Shown in pieces: positions 1-12,860 of a stretch of 64,000 bases of DNA. The notes under the pieces were generated by a model that was given only the letters and a program-made list of their open reading frames with translations, did no database searches and had not been told where the DNA came from. The position numbers and the translations under genes were made by a program. Where the stretch lies: assembly GCA_001566295.1 (NCBI GenBank), contig KQ964259.1, positions 496,001 to 560,000 of the forward strand, given 5' to 3'. The stretch is from Microdochium bolleyi (taxonomy: Eukaryota > Ascomycota > Sordariomycetes > Xylariales > Microdochiaceae). Positions within the stretch are counted from its first letter, which is position 1; each line of letters begins with the position of its first letter.

Positions 1-3000
1 TCGAAGCGGAATCTGCCGCTGGGTAAATGCATCTTGAATGGGACAGGTGATTATGCACCCGAGCCGCCTTGCACCGGCAGAAAAGGACCATGTCGACGTA
101 GGACGGGGCCAGGGTGACCAGGCGCTCCAGCTGTTGCCTCATCGTGGGCCGTCGTGTGTTGCGCCATGGTTCGGCACTTGGAGGTTGGGTGCAGGCTCTC
201 AACGCACATGTTGCTTCTTCCGGGGTGCGATCGGCAGGCCACCCCATGCACCGCGCCAGGGTCTGCCGAAGAGTCTCGCCGAGTACCACGGCGGCATGGC
301 ACAGGGCGCACAGCCAAAGGCCCAGGCACGGCCAGCTACTGTGTATCAACGTTGTATAATGTGACAGGGCACCCCGTGGCCTCTTGCCTCCCTCCCGCTG
401 TGGCATGTGAGGCAGCTGCTGAGCGTCTCTGCTGGCGTGATACGTTCGTCCATGGCACTCGTGCTGCGTGACATCTTCGCGGGACCAGGTGTGAGAGTGA
501 GATTGTCGCAACGGGTGGTCCTGCCGTCGTATGATGCCTTTGCTTGGAGTACGATCGTGACTAAACAAACACTCACTTTTGCTAGCCTGCAAATAGTGTA
601 TCCTGACGTGTGCTTCCTTTCCTCTTACTGCTCTAGTAGACGAGGCTCGTTCGCGATGTACGCGACGATTTGTTAGTAATAGTCCCCTCCCAAATCTGGT
701 CCCGTGCTAGGATGGATTAGTAAACACCGGCGGCGTGGGGACCCCTGTCGTTGCGTTTATCCCTGGCGATGTGCTTTGTACAGTAGTACCCATGGTACTC
801 GGAAGGAACCGAGAGACCATCTCAGTCGTCAAAAGACTGTGATTGTCAGGGAGGAATGAGGCACTTCTCTGCATGGCTCAATGGGTGCAGCCCAAGCCTA
901 CTTTTCATGTCCTGGTACAGTGTCTGCCAGATTTCGAGGAAGAGTGTTCGACCTGACTGACGCAGCCAGCAGATCGAGATTGAACAGTTCGTTGCGAAGA
1001 TCAGACTGATCGATAAGGTGGCAACTCGTGGTTTTTTTTCAGTTTCCTTAGATTTGAAGGATCATTGGCACTGGTAACGACAGTGTGCGACGCTCTCGGA
1101 CCGTGCAGAGCACCAGATATGGCAGGCGAAAGAGCCCGTCCTCAATAGCAACAGTGTCCCATGGACGCACTGTTGTGCATCCCCTCTGTATCTTGCCCAC
1201 CCGCCAGTCCCATCTTCGGGTATGGAACAATGAAAAGGCAGAGCGGAGCTCACAATAACGGAACAGAGACCCGAAGTTCTCAACCGCATAAATGTGGACC
1301 AGCTGTTGTGCTGATGCTTTCTCAATGACCGACTGGCGGAGATCCCTGTACTTAAAACGGCGGTTGCCTTCATCAGCCCCGGGCACTGCTGTCAAGTCGA
1401 TTGGGCGCGTCCTGGCCCACACAGGGCCAGAGACGAGTACGGCAATGCTCTTTTGGCTTGTGATCGTGGTTGGCGACATATCTTCTTTCCGCGCATGCCT
1501 CATAGGGACGCTGTGCTTGCGGCGGATTACTGGCCCCAGCTTTGTTCACCGCTTCTTGGCTCAGAAACGTGTCATCCGCCGCCGAGCTCGAATCTATCCT
1601 GGACAAGCTCTTGTTGGGTCGTCGGCTCGAGCTGGTGCCATGGCTTCAGCTTGTCCAGCTGATCCACCCGAGCTGACTTTCCCTGTTTGGACTTCTCAGC
1701 TACGAAGCCGAGCTAGCCAGGCATGTCTGAACGCACAACCGATTGGCGAACGAAATGCAGCTGATGGCGCGTTGTCCCGCAAGCTCGTTATAATACTACT
1801 TGCTCGTGCTGGACCACCGGTTGCTCGCTGCAACACAGTGGCCGGCCGCGACCTGCAGCATCCGTGGCCGAGCAGGGTATTGGTGCGCGTCCGCAAATCA
1901 GCATCGCGTTCGGACCTGCGGAAATTGTTCGCGGTCGTGGAATTGCGGGTGAGATAGCCGTGGCTGTGGTTGCCCTGCACCTCCTTCACTTTTGTACAGG
2001 TCGTGCCGAGGAGTGTTACGTGGAAGTGGATACCGTCCCATGGAAGTATCCGACATTTCTGCTGGGCTGGGCCTGCTCAGGGTACCCTGCAACAGACCGG
2101 AGAATGTTCTCCCAGCTGGGAGGGCACCGTAGGGGGTGTTTGGCCTTGTTTTCATAGCTGTTGTCCATAATAGGCGGTAGTAGCTGCTGGCCTGAAGGAG
2201 TAGCGATATAGGGCCAATGGTATTGCCAACGGTTTTAGTCTGCGACTCCGGAGTAGAGGACTACCCGTGAAAAGTAGATCCGCATCGAGGCTTAGGCTCC
2301 GCCATACCTAGGGATATTGACGCTATCCTTCAATCCTTGGGCTTTGTGAGCTGAGGTTACGCTAGCATGACTCCTCGCGTAGTCTTGCGTACGCTCATCT
2401 GCTGTGGGCTGGGGACCCTGGACGTCAGTAGCAGGCCTGGAAACATCAGCCGGGACGAACCCTGGAAGGCGCAAGCTTGCCACTGGGGTTTAAGGGGATA
2501 GGCTGGGCAGAGCTGGGGTAGTCGCACCAATCATCCATGGCTGGAAAACCGTTTGACGCGATTACAGCCAAGCAGGTCCGCGGTCCCGCACGTGGCGCCT
2601 TGCAAGTTGCAACGGCTCCCAGCCGAGGGCAGTTGGCCACCCGCTTCACGTCTTGACAGTAGACCGTTCCAGAGCCTGAAAGGGCCAGCCTGGCGGAAGC
2701 CGTTCTCAGCAATTTGCACTAGTCAGTAGACCCCGCGCGTGTATGAGTCCGTCTGGGCACTAGCCGAGTTACATTGCCAAGCTAGCTGCAGAACGTTCGG
2801 ACTCTGGACGCATTTGATCGCGCTGGGATCGGTATTGACATTTACGACCCAACCAACCCAACCAAGTAAGTCCTCTTCCGCGATCGGGGGAATGCACGCC
2901 TGCAGAGGCCAGCATCGCAGTTTGCCGCGGCAGTGCCTCTGGCGGCATGAACCCTTCTTGCCGAGCTTGTGCCATGACGAGCAGCGAGAGGCATACAGAC

Positions 3001-5004
3001 ATTTTCAGTTGTTTGGAACGTTCTATCAAGTCGTTCGGCAATTGGTACAGTACTCGTGTCGCGGATCTGGCAGTGAACAGAGGGAGTTGAATAGTGATGA
3101 TGCTCGATGCTGGGGCGCGGCGGGGGCTTCGCGTAATCATGATCCGGATCATGGTGGAAGATGCCAGGATGTTTGCGTATCATTACTGTAGGTGTCGTCG
3201 TGTCGAGCTTTCCGTGAGTCTCGCCTTGTGCGGTCCGCCGTGTATGGTTCCCTAGGATATGCAATGCAGTCTGTCCGCCTCAGAAGAGACCTGCGGATCC
3301 AGTACGAGCTCCAGGCTGTGCGCTAGAGCTAGGGAGCTACCCTAGCTCCCGGAGCCAGAGTGGTCCGACCTGGCACAGGGCGGCTGCGCGCGCACCCGGA
3401 GATGGCATGTGAGTGGATAATCTCATGCCTTAGCGTGTGTTAGGGCACCTTTTCGTAGCTTTCGCATGGGGACGACATGGTCTTCTGTGGCCCGTGTGCG
3501 GGTGACTGGAAGGTGGAAGAAGTGGACAGCAGAGCAGCATTCCCTGGCTGGCACAAGCTTGTCGTTGGCGGCCCGGGGTCCGTCTGTAGACTGTGCTATA
3601 CCTGTGCCGTCGGTCTTGAAAAGTACCAGTCGGAAATTTGCGCGGGTCTCGTCGGCCTGGCACACTCGCGTGGCGTCTCGCAGCGAGTTGGGTCTCACTC
3701 AGGGCCTTTTGAGTCTCTGCGTTGCTGGTGTTCAAGTCGTCTCTTATGGCGGGTGGGCTGGCAAGGTGACGAATACTGCAAGGCTGTGCTGGCCTTGATC
3801 GTCGAGCATCGGCCCATCCATCCCTCGCCTGGCGGCAGAGAGCCCATGCCGACGCTGCATTCAGGGCCTTGGCACTTGGGATCGTCCACTGGACCACTGC
3901 GTCTGCCTCGGGGTCTGACACGGTGAGAAGGGCTGGCTTGGCTGATGAGAGGCGTCGGCAGCAGGCCGGGGGCTGTGGTCGCGGACGGGCCGGGATGTGG
4001 TCTTGTTTGCTTTAGGGAGAGGCTGGCTGAGCTGCAAGTGCCGACAGGGTGCGCCGAGCTGGGAGCCTCTTCCTATCGTATGCTGGAGCATCGTGACACA
4101 CTGCGACGGTCCAGTGCGCGAGGGTGAGGTGAGGGTGAGGACGAGGCACGGAACATTTTGCGTGGTGGGTACTGGGCTGCGGCGCCCGCCTGCCGCGTTG
4201 GGGCTAGCGAGCTGGAAGGCACAGGCGAGGGAAGGCGCAGGCCCGTGCATGCGCGCCCGGGGCGTCGTCGGCCAGCCGGCTAGTGCCCTTGCGCCCCCAA
4301 GTCAAGTGCCGGGTGCTGGTGTCGAGTGCAGGTGGTGCCACGGGCTGCGGACGCGACACCGCAGGTACCTCGCGGCACAAGGGAGCTCCAGCTGGCCGCC
4401 TGTCCCCCCCCATCCACACCTGCACCCTGCACCGTGAGGCAGTTGGATGGCTCCGCAGCTGCGCACCCCGAGGACAGACCAGCGCCGACAGGGGTCCTCC
4501 TGGACTGCGCGCGCCAAGTGCTGAACCTTGGCCTGGCCAGGCCCTGCCCTGCCTGCAAGTGCCATCCCATTCATCTGCTGTTGCTCTGTCCACCGGCCGC
4601 CGTCCACCACAGCTGGACGAGCACAACCTCACCCGGCCTCCCTCTCCTTCCTCTGCACAACCTCATACGCCCAGCTCACGCCCAGCTCACGCCGCCAGCT
4701 GCCCTCCCTCCCTCGTGCTCCTGCCGCCGCACCCTGCCGTCTGCCACTGCCAGTTTGTCCTGCGTGTCGTACTCGGGCTGACTCGAATCCCGGATCATCT
4801 GGAACCATCAGGCGCCCCTCTCCAGCCGTGTATCATGCCTTGTCCGCGCCCTTCCTCGGTGGCATAAACACCCGCAGCCACTTCGGCGACACGGCCACGA
4901 GCGCTTCGCCCGCTCCTGTGCTCACCCACGACGGGACATCCGTCTCTGCTCCCACTGCCAGCACCGTCGAGCTCGCGAGAGACTGGCGGGACAAGCCAGC
5001 CTCC
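1..5004. other. gene-free left flank
   Basis: I see no gene here. Open frames up to about 190 codons exist on both strands, but they are rich in Arg, Pro, Cys and Ser, overlap each other in several frames, and show no domain, signal peptide or splice structure. Base composition is ordinary, so it does not look like a RIP-mutated transposon. The right end (about 4.4-5.0 kb) is CT-rich on the + strand and probably holds the promoter and 5' leader of the zinc-finger gene. Confidence 0.6.
3326..3348. repeat. perfect 9-bp inverted repeat
   Basis: GAGCTAGGG, a 5-base spacer, then CCCTAGCTC: a perfect 9-bp stem in otherwise featureless DNA. The spacer AGCTA repeats the core of the arms. It could be a dimeric factor site or chance. 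No gene lies within 1.5 kb. Confidence 0.6.
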
Positions 5005-8000
5005 ATGGAAGCTGCCGCCCGCTCAGAGTCGCCCATGAGGAGGCAGAAACTCAGATTCCGCCTCCACAAACCAGCAAAACCCGACGACTACGTCCCAGCC
5101 TGTGATACCAGGCCAAAGCACAGCTCTACCCTCCGCTTCCAGGCCTACGCCGGCCCCAACAGGCCCGCGCCCGACCATCGCCCGCCCGCCCGCGCAACGC
5201 TACCTCCAGCACCACCGCTCGGTCTCTCGTCCGCCGCCAGCATGCTCGAGCCCCGGGCAGACCGGCACGGCTCACAGCTTCCTGTCACCACGATCCAGAG
5301 CGAGCTGACTGTCCAGCCGGAGGAAGCGCCGGCCGTCGGGTTCGACCCGGCCCTGGACCCCACAATTCGGGGACTTTTTGAACAGCAGGCTCAGATCCAG
5401 GCCAAGCTCGCCAGCCTTCTGCCTGCTCACTATGTGACCACCGAACGCGCCGAGCTAAACTTGCTCCAACACAAGCTGCGTGCCCTAGAGACTTTTGCGC
5501 AATCCCAACGTAAGCCGCTTGCGACGTTTCCTTGTTCCCGGTTCAACCCCACAGCGGACAAGCTCCCACCCTCGAGACCGCATCTTGCTAACTACGCTGG
5601 GCCATAAGAAATTACCGCGCAGGCGCCGGGCCTGTCGGATGCCGAGGAGGCACGTTACTTACAGTATAGATGTGAATGCATAGAGAGCTACCTCGCAGAC
5701 AGAGGTAAGCCTTGACCGGCCTCGAATGTCCTTCTCGCAGAAAGGTCGACATCACTAACATAGGCCAGGTATCGATCTCTATGATGTCAAGCTTCAAGAG
5801 CACCTTCGGCTTTTCGCCTACCATGATGCACCAGCGGGGTATGGTTCATGGCTTGACAGGAACATTTCCTTCTACGACACTATCTTCAGGAGCCGGAACA
5901 CGCGGCAGCCCGTGCCGCTCGTTCCTAGGCGACAGGCGGCCTTCAAGTGCTGGAAAGAGGATTGCCTGCACTATATATACGGATTCGGTACTGCTGAGCA
6001 GAGGGACGATCACACCAGACAGTATCACGGGGTGACACTACAGCGTGCGGCGGAGCTCACCCATGCTGCTGCTGCTCCTGCAGCTGTCAGCCTCGCCGAG
6101 TCAAGGCCATCCCTTCTGGAGCCATCCAGCGGCCTGGGACCACGGGGCATGAGTTCTCTTGGCACATCGTCGACACCAGCACTGCCGCCGATCTTGACTA
6201 GTGTCCCAGGACGGGAGGTACAGCGTCGGACGTCGGCGATTGGCCTGCCCGCGCCGCCGGCCCCCGAATTCCCAACACAATCTCCTGCCAACGCAGACGC
6301 TGAAGTCGACCCCCTCCTTCCTCCATTGAAGAGAAGCCGCGTGGGTCATTCCCGACTGGAGTCGATAGGAGAACTTCGTCTGCCTCGTGAGCACGGGCCT
6401 TGTCTTCGTTGCAGAGTATACCACAAAGCAGTAAGTTTCACGTTTTTTGACTTCTCATTGAGCTCGGCCAACTGACCATGTCTACCAGTGTGACTCACAA
6501 GACGATGACTGTGCCATGTGCTCGGAGCCGGTTGATCCCATGACAGATGACTTCTGGGATGTGCTCGGTTGTCAGCGAGGGCCACTCTCGACGCTCGCGG
6601 ACTGGATGTTGCCCGAAACCCTATCACCAAGACAGGTCCAGACACCTTTGACTTCGCCCATGGCGAACCGGCGCAGCATGAACCAATACCTTGACCGAAC
6701 ATATATTGTGCCGACCGCTACAGTCGACATGGTGAGGGCCCATCTTGACTTTGATGATGCCTTCTGGTGGACAGAAGACTCTGCTGCCATGACGGCTCCG
6801 ACGCCAACATCTGCTGTGTACTCACACGATCGTTGGGATGGCAAAGTCCCACCCGTACTCAATGTTCTGGCCGCAAGCTGGAATGCGGAGGGCATACCCT
6901 TCCAGTTCTGGGATATCCTTCGATTGAGTGGACACATGGCAGAGAGTCGTGCCATGGAAACTGCGCGGTACCCTGTTCTCTATCGTGCCAAGATGCTGCT
7001 GCGCGAGATACTTTTCTATGACTTACAACAGAAAGAACCGTCGATCAGAACGCAAGTCAACGTCGATGATGCGCAGCTTCTGCCCGAAGACGACGACAAT
7101 GATGGTCGAACACGCTTGATATACAATTGCATGACGCAGTTCTTGCAGGCGTTCGAGAACGCCACGATGCGCAGTAGTCCGACGGACCCACGAAGCTGGC
7201 TCGCCGTTTTCTTCTCGCTCTGCATACTCAGCATCGTCAGAACTATCCTGACAGATCTCGTATCAACACCCGACTCGAACATTGCTGGGCCGTCGCAAGC
7301 CGGAGTGTCACTATCGTCCAGTGCTGTCGCGATGCACAGCGTCTACAAGGCACTTGTGTCCATTTTTGCATCCTCGTCTCCGATGCTTCTCGACGACACC
7401 ATGGATTTCTTCGATCCCCGCGATCGAGACCTGCTCCGTGCTACATTGTCCGCCTTGAGGAGGGAATCCTGGGATGAGTGGAAGATTGGATCCACGCAAA
7501 CCTTTCTTTTTAGGCTAGGCAGCGGATACCTTATCGAAGGCCAGCTGTTCAACGGCTTTTTCCGACAAAGGACCCCGACCTACCGGGATATCCCTTCATA
7601 CAGCCAGGATGGAGCAGCGTCCGCGGGTGATGGTTCCACGAGACCAGGGCAAGAATGGATGGCGATCGACCCATGGGCAAGCCACAAGACTGAAGACGGC
7701 TACCCGCCGGGACTTGGTCTCGATGCGCCACGAAGACACACGCTTGGTGAAAGCCCGGCATTTTCACGTGCGCTTTCGAGAGGCCTGGCATCACCAGGCA
7801 AGCTCAAGACTAGCTACCAACGCCCACCCCTTCGACGGGTGTTTTGCAACAAGTGCAATGAGTACCCCGAGGGCTTCCGTGGCGAGCACGAACTACGAAG
7901 ACACAACGACGCAAAACATGCTGCTTTGGTCAAGCGGTGGGTGTGCACGGAGCCTCCTCAGATACCAGGGCAGACTCCTGTGCTGCCCCAGATCCCGCTT

Positions 8001-9266
8001 GGCAAGTGCAAAGCATGTGTGACACAGAAGCGCTACGGAGCCTATTATAATGCTGCAGCTCATCTCCGCAGGGCACACTTCAACCCGCACCGCGGCGGCA
8101 AGGCAAGCGGTGATTGGCCTCCAATGACCATTCTGAAAGATTGGATGCGCGAGGTTCGCCAGTCCATCGACGTCAGCAACGATCCCAACGACAGTGACAG
8201 CGGCGATGAGGAAGCTGATGCTCGGATGATCGAGGAAGAGTTCCCGGGCATGCGCCACCCGGCGTATCTGGATGCTCCACGACTCGCACCTGCGCCAATC
8301 CAGAGCCACCTTGGGCCTTCGGTCGCATCTTCCATCGACGGCAGCATGATTCAGAGTAGCCCGATCACCCCCAAAGTCGAAGACAATCGCAATCGTTGCC
8401 CGCACCCTGACTGCGGTCGTGTGTTCAAAGATCTGGCCGCACACATGCTGACTCACCAGGAGGAACGACCTGAGAAATGTCCAATTGAAACCTGCGAGTA
8501 CCACGTGAAAGGGTTCGCGCGCAAATACGACAAGAACAGGCACGCCCTGACGCACTACAAGGGAACCATGGTGTGCCCCTTCTGTCCAGGGCCTGGCACA
8601 GCATACGAAAAGGCGTTCAACCGGGCAGACGTGTTCAAGAGGCACCTGACTGCTGTGCACAACGTCGAGCAGACACCGCCGAACAGCCGCAAGACGGTCA
8701 CGACGATCGGCTCTGGCGCGATGATGGGCGGCATGGGCATGCATGGCGAAGGCGTCGGCGACGCCAAGTGCTCAATCTGCCAGACTCGCTTCCTCACAGC
8801 CCAAGAGTTCTACGAGCACTTAGACGACTGTGTGCTCAATGTTATCGTGCCCTCCACGCCGAAATCGAAGGAGGACTCGACGACGCCGGGGATGATGATC
8901 AGCAGCGTCGCAAGCGCGAGCGGCCCGAGCGAATCACACATCCGAGAAGGGCCTGGCGGTCCTGCTGGCCCATACCCCCAGCAGCAACAGCAGCAGCAAC
9001 AGCAACAACAACAACAGCATCATGCAGCACATCAGGACCGCGATTACTACGACTCTCGCAGGCGTAGTCTCGGTGGTGGTGTTGGTGCAGCCGGGAGCCC
9101 GGTCATGGCGCGAGAGACTGATAATGGTGGCGCTAACCGCAGCCGTGAATATGAAGGTCCACCCAGGGACAGAGACGGAAGGATCGTGATGGATGGAGGA
9201 GGAGGAGGAGGAGGAGGAGGAGGAGGAGTTGGTGGCCACATGCCCCCGCAGGTCTCGCGACACTGA
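5005..9266 (+). CDS. large C2H2 zinc-finger protein, probable transcription regulator
   Basis: Probable nuclear DNA-binding regulator of about 1346 residues. Proposed exons are 5005-5509, 5609-5704, 5769-6430 and 6489-9266; phases close exactly. The first intron uses an AAG acceptor 15 nt after a GCTAAC branch point. Exon 3 carries a finger-like CWKEDC...HTRQYH. The exon 3/4 junction recreates CLRC-x6-C-x6-CAMC, a Zn2Cys6-like half cluster lacking a nearby sixth Cys. The C-terminal half has further fingers: CNKC...HNDAKH, CKAC...LRRAH, CPHPDC...HMLTH, CPIETC...HALTH, CPFC...HLTAVH and CSIC...HLDDC. A 13-residue polyGln tract and a polyGly run follow. This layout recurs in a conserved Pezizomycotina family, some annotated with a DUF7896-type domain. 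The start is uncertain: the frame stays open up to an ATG at 4528, but that stretch reads like leader sequence. Targets are unknown. Confidence 0.85.
8979..9017 (+). repeat. CAG/CAA polyglutamine tract
   Basis: Thirteen consecutive Gln codons, mixed CAG and CAA, in the zinc-finger gene, followed by a His/Ala stretch. Such tracts are common in fungal transcription factors and vary in length between strains. Confidence 0.9.
9195..9227 (+). repeat. GGA trinucleotide repeat (polyglycine)
   Basis: About eleven uninterrupted GGA codons near the C-terminus of the zinc-finger protein, about 13 codons before its stop. A pure microsatellite, so likely length-polymorphic. Confidence 0.9.
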
Positions 9267-9767
9267 GCCTGCGAGCTGTGACGAGCAGATGCTTCGGCTG
9301 TCCACTTTGCTCGCCACCTTGCTGCTGATGGCTTCCCTATACATATATATCTTATCTATATACCCTGTACACTGGATTGTCTGGTGATGAGCCAGAGGTG
9401 GCAGATTGCCTTCTCAAAGTTTGAAAGATATACGGAAATGAAACAATTTTAATACTCCCGCTGAGTCTAGCCCAGATCTGCATACTGAGACAAATTCTAG
9501 GTTGAAACATGGCAGTGGAGCACTGTTCTAGACCTCGCTCACAAGCGCACAGGAAGAGACTGAGCGGGTGGGCGACGCGTGCATAGTCTATATCAGCCAT
9601 ACGGAAAAGTATGTGCTTGAGGAACACACTTGTTCGAACATGCACCTTGCTCACACACAGAGGCTGAACCCCCGAGGGGGAAGAGGAAGTCTACTAGATT
9701 TGGCATCAAGGATGTGTCTTGCTGCTGCACAAAGTACTCAAGTACACTGACTTACACTACCAACCCC

Positions 9768-11751
9768 TTATACGCCGAGAGAAGAAGAAGACGTAGCCCC
9801 GGCACTGCCAGCCTCGAACATCCGGATCCGCACGCCCTGGCTCGGCCGGCCGACGATCTCGGCGACGTGCTGCTGCGCGGCCCAGTCGCCGCCTGCGTAC
9901 TCTATGCGCTCGTACTTTTGGAGGATGCGGACCACTATGGTGTCGACGAGTCAGTGGGGTGCAAGGTCGAGAGATACACATCGTCAGGTGGGATGGGACA
10001 GATGGGAACTGGGCAGTACCGAGTGTACACTCTGGAGAGTGCACTGATTGGGAGCAGGATAAGACAGGCAGGGGGAGAGTTCAAGGGAGGGTGCGATGCA
10101 AAGCAACTCACTGGAAAACGCAATCTCCGTCAGCGCAAAGTTCTGGCCGACGCAGATCCGCGGCCCGCCGTTGAACGGCACGTACTGCCAGTGGTTCGGC
10201 GTCCAGTGCTCCCAGCGCTCGGGCGAGAAGACGGCCGGGTGCGCGAACTTGTCCGACATGGGCGGGTACAGCTCCGGGCGGCGCTGCATGACAAAGGCGC
10301 TGTAGATGACGTTGTCGCCAGCAAGTACGGCGATCTCCGGGCCGCCGTCGCGGCCGGGCAGCGTGGAGTCATGCAGCGCGGTGCGCAGGTTGTACGGCAC
10401 AGCCGGGTATAGTCGGAGCGTCTCGCTGATGGTGTGCCGGAGGTACGACATGTTTTTGAGATTTTCGTAGGTCGGGGTGCCCGACGCGCCAACAGAGTCG
10501 AGGACCTCATGCCTCAGGCGCTGCCAGGCTTGAGGGTTGTTGCTGAGCTCGTAAAAGGCCCACGAGAGCGTGGCGGCTGTTGTGTCACGGCCCGCGAGCA
10601 GCACGGCGACGATCTGGTCCCGGAGGATCTGTGGGTCGCGGGTCTGCCGGACCACGCTGTGCAGGAAGGTGAAGTCCTTGTCTGACTTTGAAAGCCTGTC
10701 GAGCTCGGACTGTGGGAGGTTCAGGGCCTGCTGGATGAACGGCATCACGAACTCGTCGAGCTTGGCGATGTCACGGTGGAACTTGCCGCGGGGGACGAAC
10801 TTCTCGAGGGGGCTTTTCGAGTCGGATGTTGATGTCAGTATCCAATATTGGCAGTGTTTGGTATGGTAAGCTTGTATTGGAGAGACTTACCCGATGGTTG
10901 TAAGATATGTCATGGTGGACTGTACATCGTTGAAGGCGACTGAGAACTCGTTTCGAGGACTGAGGCAACTCTCATGAGTTCGTGTCCATATGCGAGGGAT
11001 ATCGTCACGCCCACTTACTTGTTCAGACTGTCCGTCGTGGCCCCAAGCAGGAAGTCTGTCGTGACATCCAATGTCATGCGATAGAACAAGTCCATGATGT
11101 CGACCACGCCGCCGTTTGTGGGGAGCTTGGCCACGAGCTGCTGCGCCCAGCGGTCGAACGTGTCGAGGTCAGACACCTTCTCCGTGATGAACATTGGTCG
11201 GATCAGACTGCGGCTCTGCTGCCACATTGACCCGTCTGTCGTGAAGATGCTGTCGCCGAGGAACGGCTTCCACAGGCGGTGAAATTCATCGCCCTTGCCA
11301 AAGTCGGAGAACTTGGTCGTCAGGATCGTCTTGATGTGTTCAGGATCCCTGGTGATGATGTAGCGCTGGTGGCCTATCACTTGGATCTCGATCACGTCGG
11401 TGGTGCCTTCGACGCCTGCCCGTTCGAAGAAGCCGTTGTACAGCTCGTGCAGCCGGTTCTCACGCGTGGCTTTTGCAGCTGCACCAAGGGTCAGGAGTGC
11501 TGAGGCCAGGCGGCTGTTAGCATTCATGCTGCAAGTATAGCTGACTCGCAACCTTGAACATCCTGATGCATGAAGGGGAGCGGGTGGCTACCTGAGCCTG
11601 GGTATTTGGTGATCGAGGGTGCCCGGACACCGCCTGTGCGCTTGAGTCTCTGCTCATGCCTGATGCTCTGCACCACGAGGTAGAGCGCCGAAGAGACAGT
11701 CCCGATGCCCAGGAGGATGGCAGCGCTGCCGCCGTCAATGTTGGACAGCAT
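9768..11751 (-). CDS. cytochrome P450, CYP52-like (alkane/fatty-acid hydroxylase type)
   Basis: Membrane-anchored ER monooxygenase of 540 residues. Exons in gene order: 11592-11751, 11019-11544, 10891-10959, 10112-10812 and 9768-9934; all phases close. It has an N-terminal hydrophobic anchor, the I-helix AGRDTTAATLSW, the K-helix ETLRLYP and the heme loop FNGGPRICVGQNFALTE, whose Cys ligates iron. The AGRDTT helix and the GPRICVGQ loop are typical of the CYP52 clan, whose members omega-hydroxylate alkanes and fatty acids; the substrate here is inferred from family only. The weak point is the first junction, which needs a GAG acceptor and a 47-nt intron; the other introns are canonical (59, 78 and 177 nt). 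It is convergent with the zinc-finger gene and no biosynthetic partners lie nearby, so an isolated catabolic P450 is more likely than a cluster enzyme. Confidence 0.9.
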
Positions 11752-12860
11752 AATTCGTTGTGTGAGTTCGTCCTTGAAGTTGTGCGTTGACGGTTTATTT
11801 GACCTTTGTGCTCATCAGGTTGAAGAGTCATGGACGAGATGAGTATCAGTCAGCTCCAAAGAACGTCCCTCCAGTATGACATCCGGGCGCTCGGGATGCT
11901 GCCTATATGCTGTCAGTACCCCATGTTGCCGCTTTTGTCGCGGCTTCGCATCCACGACACCCCTGCTGCATGGCAGCTCCTCCTGGCGTCGATCAAGCTC
12001 CCGAGGAGGAGGACCCCGGGAGCCCGACGCCTAGTTCGAGAAGCAACATCGTTGCATCGGATCCCCGGTAAGTGTTGCGACCCCGCGAATCGACGACCCT
12101 GTTGTCTTCCCCGCACCAGGCTGCCAGAAGGGCGCCGTCGCGAGCCCGGAAGATTCCATCTGGAGACATTGGCACTGGAGGTGTATGTGACGGGCGATGG
12201 TGTGCGAGCAAGTTGCTGAGCCGAGGCCCGCTGCTTCGAGGCCCTGCCTACCTGCCAAGAGACAGAGACAGAGAGAACTCCAAGGTTTACTGATCACAAG
12301 TCACGCCAGGAACACATGCCAGCTGCATGACTGTGCGTCGAGACGGCAGGCAGGCGAGTGCCACATCAGTGATGTGGACGACGCCATGCTCGATCGCGCC
12401 TGCGCTTGCGAGCAAGGAGCATCCGGGGGCTGCCAGGGACAGGGGTGCTCTGCCGTCTTGGGAGGATGCCGATCACTTGGAGCAGGCTCCCGCAATAACT
12501 CAGACACGCACGCGAAATGATCCAAAGGCACGTGCCAATCGTCGCACATGGATAGTTCCGTTTCGTGTCAGCGCGGCTCTTCGTGCAGCTGCCCGTCCGG
12601 GTTACGAACCAATGTCGACGTGCATATGATCTATTTTTTATTGTACCAGGCTCATTATATATAGCTAGATATAGTACCTACGGTATGTATATACGTCGTG
12701 GCAGGGCCTGCGCAGTTGTGCCAACAATGATGGGTATGTGCCTGAGACGCAACAGATTATTGCTAAAGAGAACAAAAAGGAAATATTCGGTGTCTCGTCG
12801 AGCCGCAGCACTGGGGAATCGCTTCCTAGCGTGCACTGGGCTGGTCCTTCACTCTTCTCC
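11752..12860. other. intergenic: P450 promoter and syp1 3' flank
   Basis: Holds the upstream region of the P450 gene and the 3' flank of syp1. A 129-codon frame at 11830-12219 (+) has no family resemblance and no clean splice context, and I do not call it a gene. AT-rich sequence near 12630-12690 may be part of the syp1 3' end. Confidence 0.5.

Noticed and set aside
38..4632. Many overlapping frames of 60-190 codons in the left flank
   Set aside because: Several frames overlap on both strands with Arg/Pro/Ser/Cys-rich composition, no domains and no splice logic.
4775..4800. Possible tRNA B-box (GACTCGAATCC)
   Set aside because: No matching A-box at the right distance and no cloverleaf; in C-rich leader sequence.
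9630..10412. 260-codon + frame opposite the P450
   Set aside because: It lies antisense to well-supported P450 exons and an intron; a shadow frame.
11830..12219. 129-codon + frame upstream of the P450 as a gene
   Set aside because: No homology, no promoter or splice evidence, and a divergent frame over the same bases.
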